From: Candidatus Nitrospira nitrificans | GTDB taxonomy: Bacteria; Nitrospirota; Nitrospiria; Nitrospirales; Nitrospiraceae | Length of the DNA: 64,000 nt | Assembly (NCBI RefSeq): GCF_001458775.1 | Contig: NZ_CZPZ01000014.1 | Span: forward strand, 1-64,000 | Reading direction: 5' to 3' | Part shown: positions 35,217 to 44,568 of the stretch, in pieces | How the letters are laid out: each line of letters starts with the position of its first letter | How positions within the stretch are numbered: the stretch's first letter is position 1 | Notes under the pieces: model-generated | Seen by the model: the letters and a program-made list of their open reading frames with translations, nothing else | Databases searched by the model: none | Told to the model about the DNA's origin: nothing | Translations under genes and position numbers: made by a program

Positions 35217-37529
35217 ATGTCGACTCACACGCTATCTCGATCCGCCTCGTTGGCGAGGCGGCTCTTCCTACCGTTCCTGATCGTCTGTGGAGTGGCGGTC
35301 ACACTCGTGGGCGGGTATGTCGTGTTTCTTTCAACCAGTTTGGCTCTCCCCAAAAGCGATGAGCATCCGCCGCTGTTGATCTATGGTGCCCCGTTTTTTC
35401 TGACGCCGGGGATCCATGCTGTCGATTCAGGATTGCTTGACCACCTGCAACGGTTGGAGTACAAGCCGGCCACCGCGGCGCCGCGGGTCGCCGGTGAGTA
35501 TTTCACCACCAAGGATTCCATTGAGATTTTTCTCCATGCTCAGGAAGAGCACCGACTTCCCGCGCGATCGGTCCGCTTGAGATTGACCGACGGGATCGTT
35601 ACCGAGGTGTTGTCCGTGGCCGATGGGCGCCCGCTTTCATTGGTCTCGCTCGAGCCGGTTTTGATCAGCGGGATGCGTTCCGGCTCCCGGCAGGTTCGGG
35701 AATGGATTCCGCTGGGTCGTGTCCCTCCCACCCTGATCAAGGCGCTGCTGGTCATCGAGGATCGTCGGTTTTTTTCTCATTTCGGGGTTGATCCCATCGC
35801 GATCGGCCGCGCGTTTTGGATCAACCTGACTCGCGGCGTCCTCGTGCAAGGAGGCAGCACGCTTACTCAGCAATTGGCCAAGAACCTCTACTATTCTCCC
35901 AAGCGAACCATTGGGCGGAAACTCCGGGAAGTGATGGCCGCGATGGCGCTCGAGTTCAAGTACCGGAAAGAGGAGATTTTAGAGAGCTATGTGAACGAGA
36001 TCTATCTCGGCCAAGCCGGACCGGTTTCGATCTACGGCGTGCGAGAAGCCGCCCATCGTTATTTCAGCAAGGATCTTGACGACCTGTCGATCGATGAAAT
36101 CGCGCTGATCATCGGATTGATCAAGGGACCCAATGCCTATTCTCCCGTCAAAAGCGTCGAATCCGCCACGACGCGTCGCAATGTGGTGCTTCGCCGACTG
36201 AAGGAAGAGGGGATCTTGCCGGAGGAGGCCGTGGCGCAGGCCATGAATCAGCCTGTAAAGGTCATGCTGAATCAGGATGTCCTCACCGATGCGCCGTACT
36301 TCGTCGATCACCTGCTCAGAGAAATCGAGCAGGGGATCGGCATGGACATACCGGATGGGGCGAGAATCCATTCGACCCTTGATCCAAGGGCTCAACGAAT
36401 CGTTGCGCGGGTGTTGCATGAAGGATTGGCAAAACTTGAAAAAAGCTATCCGGCCCTGGCCGGAGTCGAGCCTCCGCTTCAGGGGGCGGCGGTCGTGCTG
36501 GATGTCAAGACCGGTCACGTGCTGGCGATGGTCGGCGGGCGTAACTATCAGCTGAGCCAATTCAATCGCGCGGTGCAGGCGCACCGATCAGCTGGGTCTC
36601 TCTTCAAGCCGTTTGTGTATTTAGCCGGATTTGAGGCTGCACGCGATCAAGGTGCGACCGGACTGACTCCGGCGACATTGTTGGTGGATGAACCGGTGAC
36701 GTTGGAATCCGGCACCGGGTCCTGGTCGCCTCAGAATTACGATCGGCAGTATCGAGGGCCGGTGACGGTCCGAACGGCGCTCGAGCAGTCGTTGAACATT
36801 CCCGCCGTTCGGACCGCGCATCGAACCGGCATGACGGCGCTCACGAGTGTGCTACACGCCTTTGGAATTACCACACCGTTGGCGGACGATTTGTCCCTGG
36901 CGTTGGGGAGTTCGTCAGTCTCGTTGCTGCAGATCACATCCGCCTATGCCGGGCTCGGCAATGGAGGCGTGGTCATCCATCCGGTCGCGCTGTCCAACAT
37001 GGTTCGTGAGGGGGGAGAGACCATTTGGAGTCCCCCGCTCGATCGACGCCAGGCGGCAACCCCGCAAGGAGCATTTCTCATGACGTCGTTGTTGAAAGGG
37101 GTGGTGGACCGAGGTACCGGAGCCAAAGCGAGAGCGTTGGGAGTGCATGGCCCGGTGGCAGGCAAAACCGGGACCACCGATGGGTATCGGGATGCCTGGT
37201 TCATCGGCTATACACCGGAGATGGCGATCGGTGTGTGGGTCGGTTTTGACGATGAACGCCCCCTCACGTTGACCGGCGCCCAGGCCGCCCTTCCGATTTG
37301 GAGCGAGCTGGCGCTCCGGCTTATTCCGCGTGATTCTCCGGACTTTGCGGCGCCTGCTGGTGTGGTTCAGCGGAAGATTGATCCCAAAAGCGGACAACTC
37401 GCCACGTCGCAATGTCCGGAGAAGCGGGTTGAGTTCTTCATCGCCGGAACGGAGCCGACGGTCTATTGCGAAGTGCATGGAGGCGGGATCTGGGAACGGA
37501 TGAAGCAGACGTTCGGTTTATCGCAATAG
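35217..37529 (+). CDS. mrcB: Penicillin-binding protein 1B-type bifunctional transglycosylase/transpeptidase
   Basis: A 770-residue class A penicillin-binding protein that polymerises and cross-links peptidoglycan. A membrane anchor lies at 15-38. A UB2H-like region of about 100 residues precedes the GT51 domain, as in PBP1B. GT51 motifs are IEDRRFFSHFGVDP (Glu181 catalytic) and QGGSTLTQQLAKNLYYSP. The transpeptidase has SLFK (Ser461, Lys464), SLN in EQSLNIPAVR and KTGTTDGYRDAWF. E. coli PBP1B is 844 residues; this one lacks the longer cytoplasmic N-tail. The bactofilin gene follows after 99 bases, which fits a cell-wall role. Confidence 0.92.
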   Translation: MSTHTLSRSASLARRLFLPFLIVCGVAVTLVGGYVVFLSTSLALPKSDEHPPLLIYGAPFFLTPGIHAVDSGLLDHLQRLEYKPATAAPRVAGEYFTTKDSIEIFLHAQEEHRLPARSVRLRLTDGIVTEVLSVADGRPLSLVSLEPVLISGMRSGSRQVREWIPLGRVPPTLIKALLVIEDRRFFSHFGVDPIAIGRAFWINLTRGVLVQGGSTLTQQLAKNLYYSPKRTIGRKLREVMAAMALEFKYRKEEILESYVNEIYLGQAGPVSIYGVREAAHRYFSKDLDDLSIDEIALIIGLIKGPNAYSPVKSVESATTRRNVVLRRLKEEGILPEEAVAQAMNQPVKVMLNQDVLTDAPYFVDHLLREIEQGIGMDIPDGARIHSTLDPRAQRIVARVLHEGLAKLEKSYPALAGVEPPLQGAAVVLDVKTGHVLAMVGGRNYQLSQFNRAVQAHRSAGSLFKPFVYLAGFEAARDQGATGLTPATLLVDEPVTLESGTGSWSPQNYDRQYRGPVTVRTALEQSLNIPAVRTAHRTGMTALTSVLHAFGITTPLADDLSLALGSSSVSLLQITSAYAGLGNGGVVIHPVALSNMVREGGETIWSPPLDRRQAATPQGAFLMTSLLKGVVDRGTGAKARALGVHGPVAGKTGTTDGYRDAWFIGYTPEMAIGVWVGFDDERPLTLTGAQAALPIWSELALRLIPRDSPDFAAPAGVVQRKIDPKSGQLATSQCPEKRVEFFIAGTEPTVYCEVHGGGIWERMKQTFGLSQ

Positions 37530-37628
37530 ATGAAGAGCCTACCCGAGTGTCGGATTCCACAAACTGTTAGGCGTATCCCTGGTCCTCAGGTACCCTTGGG
37601 GAGGATTGGCCTGTATGGAGGAATCCCC

Positions 37629-38072
37629 ATGAAAAAGACAGGGTATGTGGACGACGGCAATATTACGCTGTTGGCAAAAGGCGTTGAGCTCAAAGGGGAA
37701 ATCAAGGTCGACGGCACCGTGCGGATCGATGGGCGGCTCGATGGCGATGTTCACACGAAGGGGCAAGTCATCGTCGGGGAAGATGGAGTCGTGAAGGGAA
37801 CCATCCACGCCGATTCACTGATCAGCAGTGGGCGAATCAAAGCCACGGTCACGGCAACCGGCAAGATCCAGCTTCTCAAAACCGCGATTCTGATCGGCGA
37901 AGTCCATTGTCCCACGATGCTGATGGAAGAAGGGTCGAAATTTCAGGGGGTCAGCGATATGGGGGTCACAGGCTGGCCCGAAGAAGCCTCTCGACCGCCT
38001 AATAATGTTCGCGACATGAATGCGCATCGTGGGAAAGCGATTGCGCTGATCGGAAGGGAAGCCGACTTGTAA
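37629..38072 (+). CDS. Bactofilin (polymer-forming cytoskeletal protein)
   Basis: A 147-residue bactofilin. The core is a right-handed beta-helix built from short turns: ELKGEIKVDGTVRIDGRLDG, DVHTKGQVIVGEDGVVKGTI and ATGKIQLLKTAILIGEV. Bactofilins form non-polar filaments that organise cell-wall enzymes or polar structures. I took ATG 37629 because TGGAGGAATCCCC precedes it; an in-frame start at 37530 would overlap the end of the PBP gene region without a ribosome site. The adjacent PBP gene supports a role in localised wall synthesis. Confidence 0.9.
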   Translation: MKKTGYVDDGNITLLAKGVELKGEIKVDGTVRIDGRLDGDVHTKGQVIVGEDGVVKGTIHADSLISSGRIKATVTATGKIQLLKTAILIGEVHCPTMLMEEGSKFQGVSDMGVTGWPEEASRPPNNVRDMNAHRGKAIALIGREADL

Positions 38073-38213
38073 GCGCGCTCCCGCCTCTCGCTCGTTGTAT
38101 CGTCCTCACGTCCGGTGGTCTCGCTCCTTCCATCCCGTTCTTTCCTCTCGTGACAGACGCCGACAGATCTGTTATTTACTCGATACTGCTTCAGAGAGAC
38201 TGCGACGTTCGCC

Positions 38214-39323
38214 ATGACTCGACAACAGATCTTTTCCATCGTGTTCTTTTTCCTCCTGATCTTGCTCCTCTACCAAATCGGGCTGATGTTCAAACCGTTT
38301 GTGTTCTCGGCTCTATGGGCCGGTCTGTTGGCGCATTGGGCCTTCCCGATGCATCTCCGGCTGGCCAAATGGTTCGGCGGGAAGGACGCGTTCTCCGCCG
38401 CGATGCTGACCGTCGGCGCGTTGGGGATCGTCGTTGTGCCGTTGGTTGGAATGGGGGTGATGTTGATACGGGAAGCCGGGGCGGCGGAGCAGGAGATCCG
38501 AGCATGGATCTCAGCCGGCGGGCTTCAGCGATTGCCGGATCAAGTGGCCGGCATCCCTTTGGTCGGAGGTTGGTTGAAGGCGGCGGTCTCCGGGACCGGC
38601 AGTCCCACCTTTTCATTGGAGCAGTCGCTCGTCGGCGGGGTCAAGGAGTTGGGTCAGTTCTTGGTCGGAGGAATGGGGGGCTTGCTGAAAAACACCTTCG
38701 CCCTGGTGACGAATTTCTTCATTATGCTGCTCGTGTTGTATTTTCTCTTCAAAGACGGTCAGCAGTGGCTCGCCGTGTTATACGATTTGATCCCGATGGA
38801 AGAGTCGCACAAGTCCAAAATCCTGGCGCGGTTGGATCAAACGATTCGGGCGGTGGTGAAAGGGATGCTCGTCACGGCGATCGTTCAGGGGCTTCTGGCG
38901 GGGATGGCCTACTGGGCGCTCGATGTGCCGTTTCCGATGGGACTGACCGCGCTGACGACTGTGTTGGCGCCGATCCCGTTCGGCGGAACGGGACTGATAT
39001 GGGGCCCCGTGACGCTCTACCTATTCTGGATAGGTGAGACCGGGAATGCCCTGATCATGCTGGTGTGGGGAGTCGGCGTGGTGTCGATGGTCGACCAGTT
39101 CCTTCGCCCCTGGTTGATCGGCCAAGATGTGCAGATTCCCGTGTTGCTCCTCGTGCTGAGCGTGTTGGGCGGGTTGGCGCTCTATGGGTTGCTTGGGCTT
39201 TTCGTCGGCCCGATCCTTATCAGCCTCCTGATGACGGCGGTACAGATCTATCGAGAGGAGTATCACCTCAAGCCGCCGGGCCTCCCCGCAGGTCTGCCCG
39301 AAAAGTCTCCGGCTGCTCACTGA
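38214..39323 (+). CDS. AI-2E family transporter (PerM-like)
   Basis: A 369-residue inner-membrane protein with about eight helices. The family layout is visible: an N-terminal helix pair, a periplasmic segment (QEIRAWISAGGLQRLPDQVA), VLYFLFKDGQQWLAVLYDL, and DQFLRPWLIGQDVQIPVLLL, a well-conserved motif. Despite the name, most members are not proven autoinducer exporters; some exchange Na+ for H+. It follows the bactofilin gene by 141 bases with no clear terminator between them. Confidence 0.85.
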   Translation: MTRQQIFSIVFFFLLILLLYQIGLMFKPFVFSALWAGLLAHWAFPMHLRLAKWFGGKDAFSAAMLTVGALGIVVVPLVGMGVMLIREAGAAEQEIRAWISAGGLQRLPDQVAGIPLVGGWLKAAVSGTGSPTFSLEQSLVGGVKELGQFLVGGMGGLLKNTFALVTNFFIMLLVLYFLFKDGQQWLAVLYDLIPMEESHKSKILARLDQTIRAVVKGMLVTAIVQGLLAGMAYWALDVPFPMGLTALTTVLAPIPFGGTGLIWGPVTLYLFWIGETGNALIMLVWGVGVVSMVDQFLRPWLIGQDVQIPVLLLVLSVLGGLALYGLLGLFVGPILISLLMTAVQIYREEYHLKPPGLPAGLPEKSPAAH

Positions 39324-39448
39324 TTTCTTTCTATCGCGCGACCCACAAGTCAATGGTCAGTAGTCGGTAGTCCTTCATCAATGATCGCGGGCTGATGCAA
39401 GGACTATCCGCCCTCCTGCCAATCACGTATGACCAATGACCGCTCTGG

Positions 39449-40042
39449 TTACTCCAGCGGAATCGTAATAGCGATCCCACCCATCACATCGTTGAGCTTG
39501 AAATCTTGCTTCGGGCTTAACGGGTGACTGTTGTGGCACGTGACGCAGGCGGAAGAGACCGCGCGGTCCGGATAGATCGCCTGGAAGTACTGCTTCTTGC
39601 CGCTTGACACAACCCCGGTAATCGGTCGGTCAGGCTGTCGTCTGAGCACCTCCAGCGCTTTTCGCTCGAATTCGGTCGCAGGCGCGTTGCGTTGATAGAT
39701 CGGAGAGAACCCGATGAGCCTATAGCGGATGCCCCGTCCGCTTTCGGCGACCAACCGGCCTGAATGTTGAAGGAACTGAGCCGGCAGCGGGAGCGTGCTG
39801 TCCTGTTCCCAATGTTCGGTTGCGGCGACGATGCCTTTCTCCTGCATGCGGTTGACGATGTGCGTCGTGTAGATCGTCCGGTCGGCCTCCAGGACGGCAT
39901 GCACGTAATCGGTGACTTTTTCCGGAGAGATGCTGCCGATGGGCGGGGTCTCCTTGGCTGCGTGAAGAGAAGCCGCGCCCCAGGATCCCCCTACGAGGAA
40001 TGCGATGGTTGCGGCTCGGAACGTGGCTCGGACGATGTCCAT
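39449..40042 (-). CDS. DUF3365 (Tll0287-like) haem-binding periplasmic protein
   Basis: A 197-residue protein with a signal peptide (FRAATIAFLVGGSWGAASLH). A Tll0287-like PAS-type fold follows, with one c-type haem site CVTCHNSHP near residue 163. The conserved region SGRLVAESGRGIRYRLIGFS and the tail NDVMGGIAITIPLE are characteristic. Such domains act as periplasmic redox or gas sensors, alone or attached to kinases. Its start lies inside the 3' end of the large sensor kinase gene (52-base overlap), so it probably provides sensory input to that kinase; this pairing is inference. Confidence 0.85.
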   Translation of the reverse strand: MDIVRATFRAATIAFLVGGSWGAASLHAAKETPPIGSISPEKVTDYVHAVLEADRTIYTTHIVNRMQEKGIVAATEHWEQDSTLPLPAQFLQHSGRLVAESGRGIRYRLIGFSPIYQRNAPATEFERKALEVLRRQPDRPITGVVSSGKKQYFQAIYPDRAVSSACVTCHNSHPLSPKQDFKLNDVMGGIAITIPLE

Positions 40043-42495
40043 GGGCCTCCTTCGGAAGACAGGGGAGAGCTGATCGGGAGCGTGACAATGCAGGTGGTCC
40101 CTTGGCCTTCGACGCTTTCGATGCGGAGATCGCCCCCGAACTTTCGGATGATCCGCCTGGCCACCGTGAGCCCGAGGCCGGAACCTTCTCCCTGTCCCTT
40201 GGTCGTAAAAAACGGATCGAAGATCTTTGACAGGTGCTGTTTGGAGATGCCGGGTCCGGAATCCGCGATCGTCACCGTCACCGTGTGGTCCGACGCGGCA
40301 GTCGTCAACCTGAGTGTGCCGGCGCCCTTCATGGCTTGGGCAGCATTGGTCACCAGACTCACCAACGCTTGCCGAAGTTGGTCCGGAAAAACCAACACGG
40401 GTGTATGGCCCGCATAGGTTTTGTGGACCGCGACATCTTTCATGTCGACGGTGGTCTGTGCCGTGGCCAGCACTTGGTCCAAGATCTGCTCCACATACAC
40501 CGGCACGTGCTTGTCGAAGGCCTCGCGGTTCGTGACGCCGGTAAAATCACGAACGATCGTCGCCATGCGACGGCCATGGGCCACGATGTCCCGGGCGCAG
40601 GTCTTGATTTGTTCCAAGTCCTGCTCGTCCTGAATCGCTTCCCCCAACCCGATGATTCCGAACAAGGGATTGTTGAGTTCGTGGCCGATTCCGGCGGTGA
40701 GGACGCCGAGACTTCCTGTCTTCTCGGCCTGAACCAGCTGGTCTTGTAGGCGGCTCTCATCCGTGGTGTCCCGAAGCACCAGTCCGATGCTGTCTTCTTC
40801 CCCTGGCCTCGCGGGCAATCGGAACCATTGGTACTGATAGATGCGGGACCCGATGTGGAGTTCAGCGCGTTGGCCGGCCGATTCGTGATCCGCGCTAGGC
40901 ATCAGCGGGTCTCTCGGTACTGTCTCGCGATCGGTATCGGTCGCGGCGAACGGGATCACGCCGTTCGTTTGGAACTCCGCTTGAAGCCGTTTCTGAACGG
41001 CCGGGTCAAGGGGAAGAATCGTGAACAGGGAAGCTCCCGACATCGGTTCCTGGACGTTGAAAGATTCGCGGGCCGCCTGATTGATGTAGCGCACGACTTC
41101 GTGGGCATCGATGAGGAGAATCGGGGTGGGAACGGCGTCCAAGATCTGATCCGTCGACTGCTGGAGGACCTGGACTTCCTGGGTTTTCAACTTGACCTGG
41201 TCGGTCAGTCCGGCGAATGCGGCTTTGAGTTGATTGTTCATCCGATTGAATTCATCGGCTAAATCCTCCAATTCGTCGCCCGTGTGGATCCGAATCGGTG
41301 TCCGTAATTCACCGCGTCCGATCGACTGCGCGGCCTGTTGCAGTTGCCGCACGGGGGTCACGATGCGGCCGGCGGCGACGTAGCCCAGCGAGGCCAGCAG
41401 CACAACGGCGACGGCACCGAATACCGTGACCCAGGTGAACAGATGCTGAATCGGCGCGAAGAGCTCATCGGACGATTGCCAGACGAACGTGTGCCACGAC
41501 CCATTGTCGACAGAGCCGATAGAGCCGTTGGTCGCCCGGCTTGTTCCCGGAAGAGGGGCAAAGCCGATCACGGAGGTGTCCTGCCCTCCGTGACCGTCGC
41601 TCGCGGCTTGCACCCAACCGGGGTGTTGCGGCGTGACGAGCGGGATTAAGTTCGGATCGGACAACGGGACGCCGGTGGGAAGGATCGGGCAGCTGACGAC
41701 GATGCCGTTGGTATCAATCAGCATGACGTGGCCGGTCTTTCCAAATCGGGTGACCTGAGTCGAGGGAGAGAAGAATTCTTTGGCGTCGATCACGCGGTGC
41801 AGCACTCCGACGACTTCATACCGAAGGCTATCCATGACGGGGAGCGAAATGGTGAACACATAGGCGTTCACCTGGTCGTCGAAACGGATATCTTCGATAT
41901 AGAGTTTCCCCACCGCTTTGTTGAAGGCCCCTTGCCACCAGTGAGTTTTCTGGTGGCGGAACGCCGGATGGTCGGTCATGGTCCCGGCGAGTGTGCCCTG
42001 CGCATCGGTCAGGAAGAGCATCTTTGTCGAGGACCGAACCACGTGTGGAAGCGATTGGCCCGGCGCGCTATGGACGCCGGTAAAGTATTCATGGAGCAAC
42101 GTGCTGAGAGGGTTGTTCATGATGGATTTGACGGCGGCCGCGTCCTTTGCTTTCCACCGCTGTTCGAAATCCGTGAGTGTCGCGGTCGAACTCTTGGAGT
42201 CTCCCCGCGCGTCACGCCGTTGCTCCAACGCGCGAATGATCGTCGGGTCATTCGCGATGCGCGCGCTGTGCGCGATTTCTTCGGCCAGGAGGAGATCGAG
42301 TTTGCGGGCGGCTTCAGTCGCGAGCGCTTTAAAACTTTCCCCGCTGACTTCCCGGATTTCTTGAGACCCCTGCCAGAATGCCATCCCCAAGCCGACGATC
42401 AGCGGGATGACACCGACGAGCAGCATGGAGAGAATGACTTTCGCCTTGAGCCCCCACCTGGTGCCGGACGGCAAGGATGTCGGCGTCTCCGTCAC
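39991..42495 (-). CDS. Membrane sensor histidine kinase (dCACHE-HAMP-PAS-HisKA-HATPase)
   Basis: An 834-residue kinase. A transmembrane helix (VILSMLLVGVIPLIVGLGM) and an extracytoplasmic dCACHE-like domain of about 300 residues (HVMLIDTNGIVVSCPILPTG) come first. A second helix and HAMP (GRIVTPVRQLQQAAQSIGRG) lead to a PAS-type domain (ILDAVPTPILLIDAHEVVRY). HisKA has the phospho-His in AGIGHELNNPLFGIIG. The ATPase shows NAAQAMKGAG, DSGPGISKQHLSKIFDPFF and GSGLGLTVARRI. It overlaps its upstream neighbour by four bases and its downstream neighbour by 52, a tight operon. The ligand is unknown. Confidence 0.9.
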   Translation of the reverse strand: MTETPTSLPSGTRWGLKAKVILSMLLVGVIPLIVGLGMAFWQGSQEIREVSGESFKALATEAARKLDLLLAEEIAHSARIANDPTIIRALEQRRDARGDSKSSTATLTDFEQRWKAKDAAAVKSIMNNPLSTLLHEYFTGVHSAPGQSLPHVVRSSTKMLFLTDAQGTLAGTMTDHPAFRHQKTHWWQGAFNKAVGKLYIEDIRFDDQVNAYVFTISLPVMDSLRYEVVGVLHRVIDAKEFFSPSTQVTRFGKTGHVMLIDTNGIVVSCPILPTGVPLSDPNLIPLVTPQHPGWVQAASDGHGGQDTSVIGFAPLPGTSRATNGSIGSVDNGSWHTFVWQSSDELFAPIQHLFTWVTVFGAVAVVLLASLGYVAAGRIVTPVRQLQQAAQSIGRGELRTPIRIHTGDELEDLADEFNRMNNQLKAAFAGLTDQVKLKTQEVQVLQQSTDQILDAVPTPILLIDAHEVVRYINQAARESFNVQEPMSGASLFTILPLDPAVQKRLQAEFQTNGVIPFAATDTDRETVPRDPLMPSADHESAGQRAELHIGSRIYQYQWFRLPARPGEEDSIGLVLRDTTDESRLQDQLVQAEKTGSLGVLTAGIGHELNNPLFGIIGLGEAIQDEQDLEQIKTCARDIVAHGRRMATIVRDFTGVTNREAFDKHVPVYVEQILDQVLATAQTTVDMKDVAVHKTYAGHTPVLVFPDQLRQALVSLVTNAAQAMKGAGTLRLTTAASDHTVTVTIADSGPGISKQHLSKIFDPFFTTKGQGEGSGLGLTVARRIIRKFGGDLRIESVEGQGTTCIVTLPISSPLSSEGGPWTSSEPRSEPQPSHSS

Positions 42496-43604
42496 GATTG
42501 AGCGCTCCTCTCACCGCCGGCGGACTCACCGGGAAATGTGAGGGTAAAGGTGGAACCTCGTCCGACCTGGCTTTCAACCCCGATGGTGCCGTTCATGTGA
42601 TGGATCACATTCTTGATATTGTACAAACCCAATCCGGTTCCCTTCCCTGGCGGTTTTGTCGTGAAGAAGGGTTCGAAGATTCGATTCAGGAGCTCCGGGG
42701 CGATCCCGCTGCCGGTATCGGAGACACGAACCCGCGTCGCGGCGGCCAGCGCTGTGGTTTCGAGCGTCAAGGTTCCGTGGTGTTCCATGGCCTGCACGGC
42801 GTTGGTAATGAGATTGACGAACACATGGAGGAGTTCATCGGGATTTCCCTTGATGACGACGTCCGGCTGATACAGCTTGCGAATTTCGATGTCTTGGAGC
42901 GCCACCGCATAGCGGGCGATCTTGAGCGCCTCATCCAACTTACTGTTGACGCCGATCAGGCAGTCTTGCCGCAAGGATGCGCGGCGGGAATAGGACGTCA
43001 GGTCTCGGCAAATGGCCGTCGTGCGCTTCACGGCTTCAATGATATCGCGGGCCTGCAGGTGCACGGCTTCCAGGTCCGTTTCGTCCGTGAGATTTTCCGC
43101 CAGACCCAGAATCAGCTGGAGCGGATTATTCATGTCATGCGCGATGCCGGCGGCGAACGAGCCGATCCCGGCGAGTTTCTCCGCATGGAGCAACTCGGTC
43201 TGTAAGGTCGATTCATGTTGCACCAACAGCCAGAGAAGCCGCGCGGTCTGGCCATTGACCACATCGGTCCCCGCCGGGACCTCTTCCCGAAGCGCCGACT
43301 CCATCGCCGGATCACCGGTCACGTCCATCACGAGGTTGAGTTCTTGGCGCTTGACCAAATCGGTGACCCCGTCATAGACCGGCACGTGGAGCTCTTGCGC
43401 GCGCGTGAGCCCGGGAGCCGAGGGATTCCGATCGGTGATGCCGACGATCTGAATCGTGCGGATCTGGTGGAGCACATCGAGCAGGGCCATGCCCCCACGC
43501 CCCGCCCCGATGATGGCCACTCTCATCAGAGGCGAGGGGGAAGCTGGATCGCTTCCCTGATTCTCGGCTTGCGGATGGGACATGGTCGGCGAGATGATTG
43601 TCAT
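42492..43604 (-). CDS. Histidine kinase with N-terminal Rossmann-like nucleotide-binding domain
   Basis: A 370-residue soluble protein. Residues 27-130 form a Rossmann-like domain: MRVAIIGAGRGGMALLDVL (GxGxxG), VGITDRNPSAPGLTRAQELH and LVMDVTGDPAMESAL. A helical linker leads to HisKA (FAAGIAHDMNNPLQLILGLA) and HATPase (NLITNAVQAMEHHG, DTGSGIAPELLNRIFEPFF, GTGLGLYNIKNVI). There is no membrane helix. An NAD(P)- or CoA-type ligand controlling a kinase would give a cytoplasmic metabolic sensor; the ligand is inference. It lies between a response-regulator gene and the larger kinase gene in one operon. Confidence 0.85.
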   Translation of the reverse strand: MTIISPTMSHPQAENQGSDPASPSPLMRVAIIGAGRGGMALLDVLHQIRTIQIVGITDRNPSAPGLTRAQELHVPVYDGVTDLVKRQELNLVMDVTGDPAMESALREEVPAGTDVVNGQTARLLWLLVQHESTLQTELLHAEKLAGIGSFAAGIAHDMNNPLQLILGLAENLTDETDLEAVHLQARDIIEAVKRTTAICRDLTSYSRRASLRQDCLIGVNSKLDEALKIARYAVALQDIEIRKLYQPDVVIKGNPDELLHVFVNLITNAVQAMEHHGTLTLETTALAAATRVRVSDTGSGIAPELLNRIFEPFFTTKPPGKGTGLGLYNIKNVIHHMNGTIGVESQVGRGSTFTLTFPGESAGGERSAQS

Positions 43605-43633
43605 GCTGAATCCTCAGGCTGTGGCCCGTTCCC

Positions 43634-44068
43634 TCAGAGATGGGCCAATTCACGCTGCTCCATGGCACGCGCGACGGACGCTTTCAGTTTCTCGCCCTCT
43701 ACCGGTTTCACAAGATAATCCACCACGCCTTGTCGTAGTAAGGCCGTGGCCATGTCAGTGTCGGGGAATCCGGTCAGCACAATCAAGGGCACGCGAGGAT
43801 AATTTTGACGGAAGTAGGCGATCGCTTCGATCCCGTTTACTTTCGGCATTCGAATGTCGCAGATAATGACGTCAAGGAGCAGTCGATTTTCACCGTAGTT
43901 GATGGTTTCGATGGCCTTCTCGCCGTTCTCCGCTTCCAAAACATCGTAGCCGGCTTTGTGCAACGTCATGCGGACGACCTTGCGGATATCGGGCTCATCA
44001 TCCACAACGAGGACGCGCCCGTTGCAGCTCTCCCCTCCCACAAAAAACCCGGACTTGAATTCGCTCAT
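43634..44068 (-). CDS. CheY-like response regulator
   Basis: A 144-residue receiver protein. VLVVDDEPDIRKVV gives the acidic pocket, IICDIRMPKVNGIEAI the phospho-acceptor Asp, LTGFPDTD the Thr, and YLVKPVEGEKL the Lys. No DNA-binding domain is present. I chose ATG 44068 because GAGGAGGTCGTC precedes it; a longer frame to 44173 lacks a site. It is the first gene of the operon with the two kinases and the DUF3365 protein and is the obvious phospho-acceptor of one or both. Confidence 0.9.
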   Translation of the reverse strand: MSEFKSGFFVGGESCNGRVLVVDDEPDIRKVVRMTLHKAGYDVLEAENGEKAIETINYGENRLLLDVIICDIRMPKVNGIEAIAYFRQNYPRVPLIVLTGFPDTDMATALLRQGVVDYLVKPVEGEKLKASVARAMEQRELAHL

Positions 44069-44319
44069 GACGACCTCCTCGGTAAATAGCGGGGTGATAT
44101 GTTGGCGTTCATACGATGTGCATGCGCAAGGCTGATGCCGGAACATGACGAAGGTGAGCATGAAACAATTCAACGGCTTGCTCGATCAGAGTAGATCGTT
44201 GCCGGTGGGCGCCGGCTTAAATGCACCACCAGCATGTGGGAAACCACCACCGAGGATGCACATTGCGTTTCAGAACCAATTTCAGCTAGGGTATTGAAAA
44301 GCGAGAGGAGTGGAGGCCG

Positions 44320-44559
44320 GTGATTACGCCAGATGTGCTGACCGATTATATTCGCAAGTCCCTGCCGGATGCCGTGGTGACGGTGACCGACCGTACGGGA
44401 ACAATGAATCACCTCAAGGTCGTGATCGTCTCAGAGGGGTTTCATGGGAAAAACCTCTTAGACCGGCATCGAATGATCTATCAAGCGTTAGACGCGCCGA
44501 TGAAAGACGGACGAATCCATGCGCTCGAATTAACCGCGCGCACCAGAGATGAGGCTTAG
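44320..44559 (+). CDS. bolA: BolA family protein
   Basis: A 79-residue BolA-like protein with the class-II KH-like fold: DYIRKSLPDAVVTVTDRTG, then HLKVVIVSEGFHGKNLLDRH and RIHALELTARTRDEA. The conserved His in the loop (SEGFHGK) and RH pair are those that, in known BolA-Grx complexes, co-ligate a [2Fe-2S] cluster. The GTG start at 44320 follows GAGAGGAGTGGAG. The monothiol glutaredoxin gene begins nine bases downstream, a classic pairing for Fe-S cluster trafficking or iron sensing. Confidence 0.9.
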   Translation: MITPDVLTDYIRKSLPDAVVTVTDRTGTMNHLKVVIVSEGFHGKNLLDRHRMIYQALDAPMKDGRIHALELTARTRDEA

Positions 44560-44568
44560 GAGGAAACC

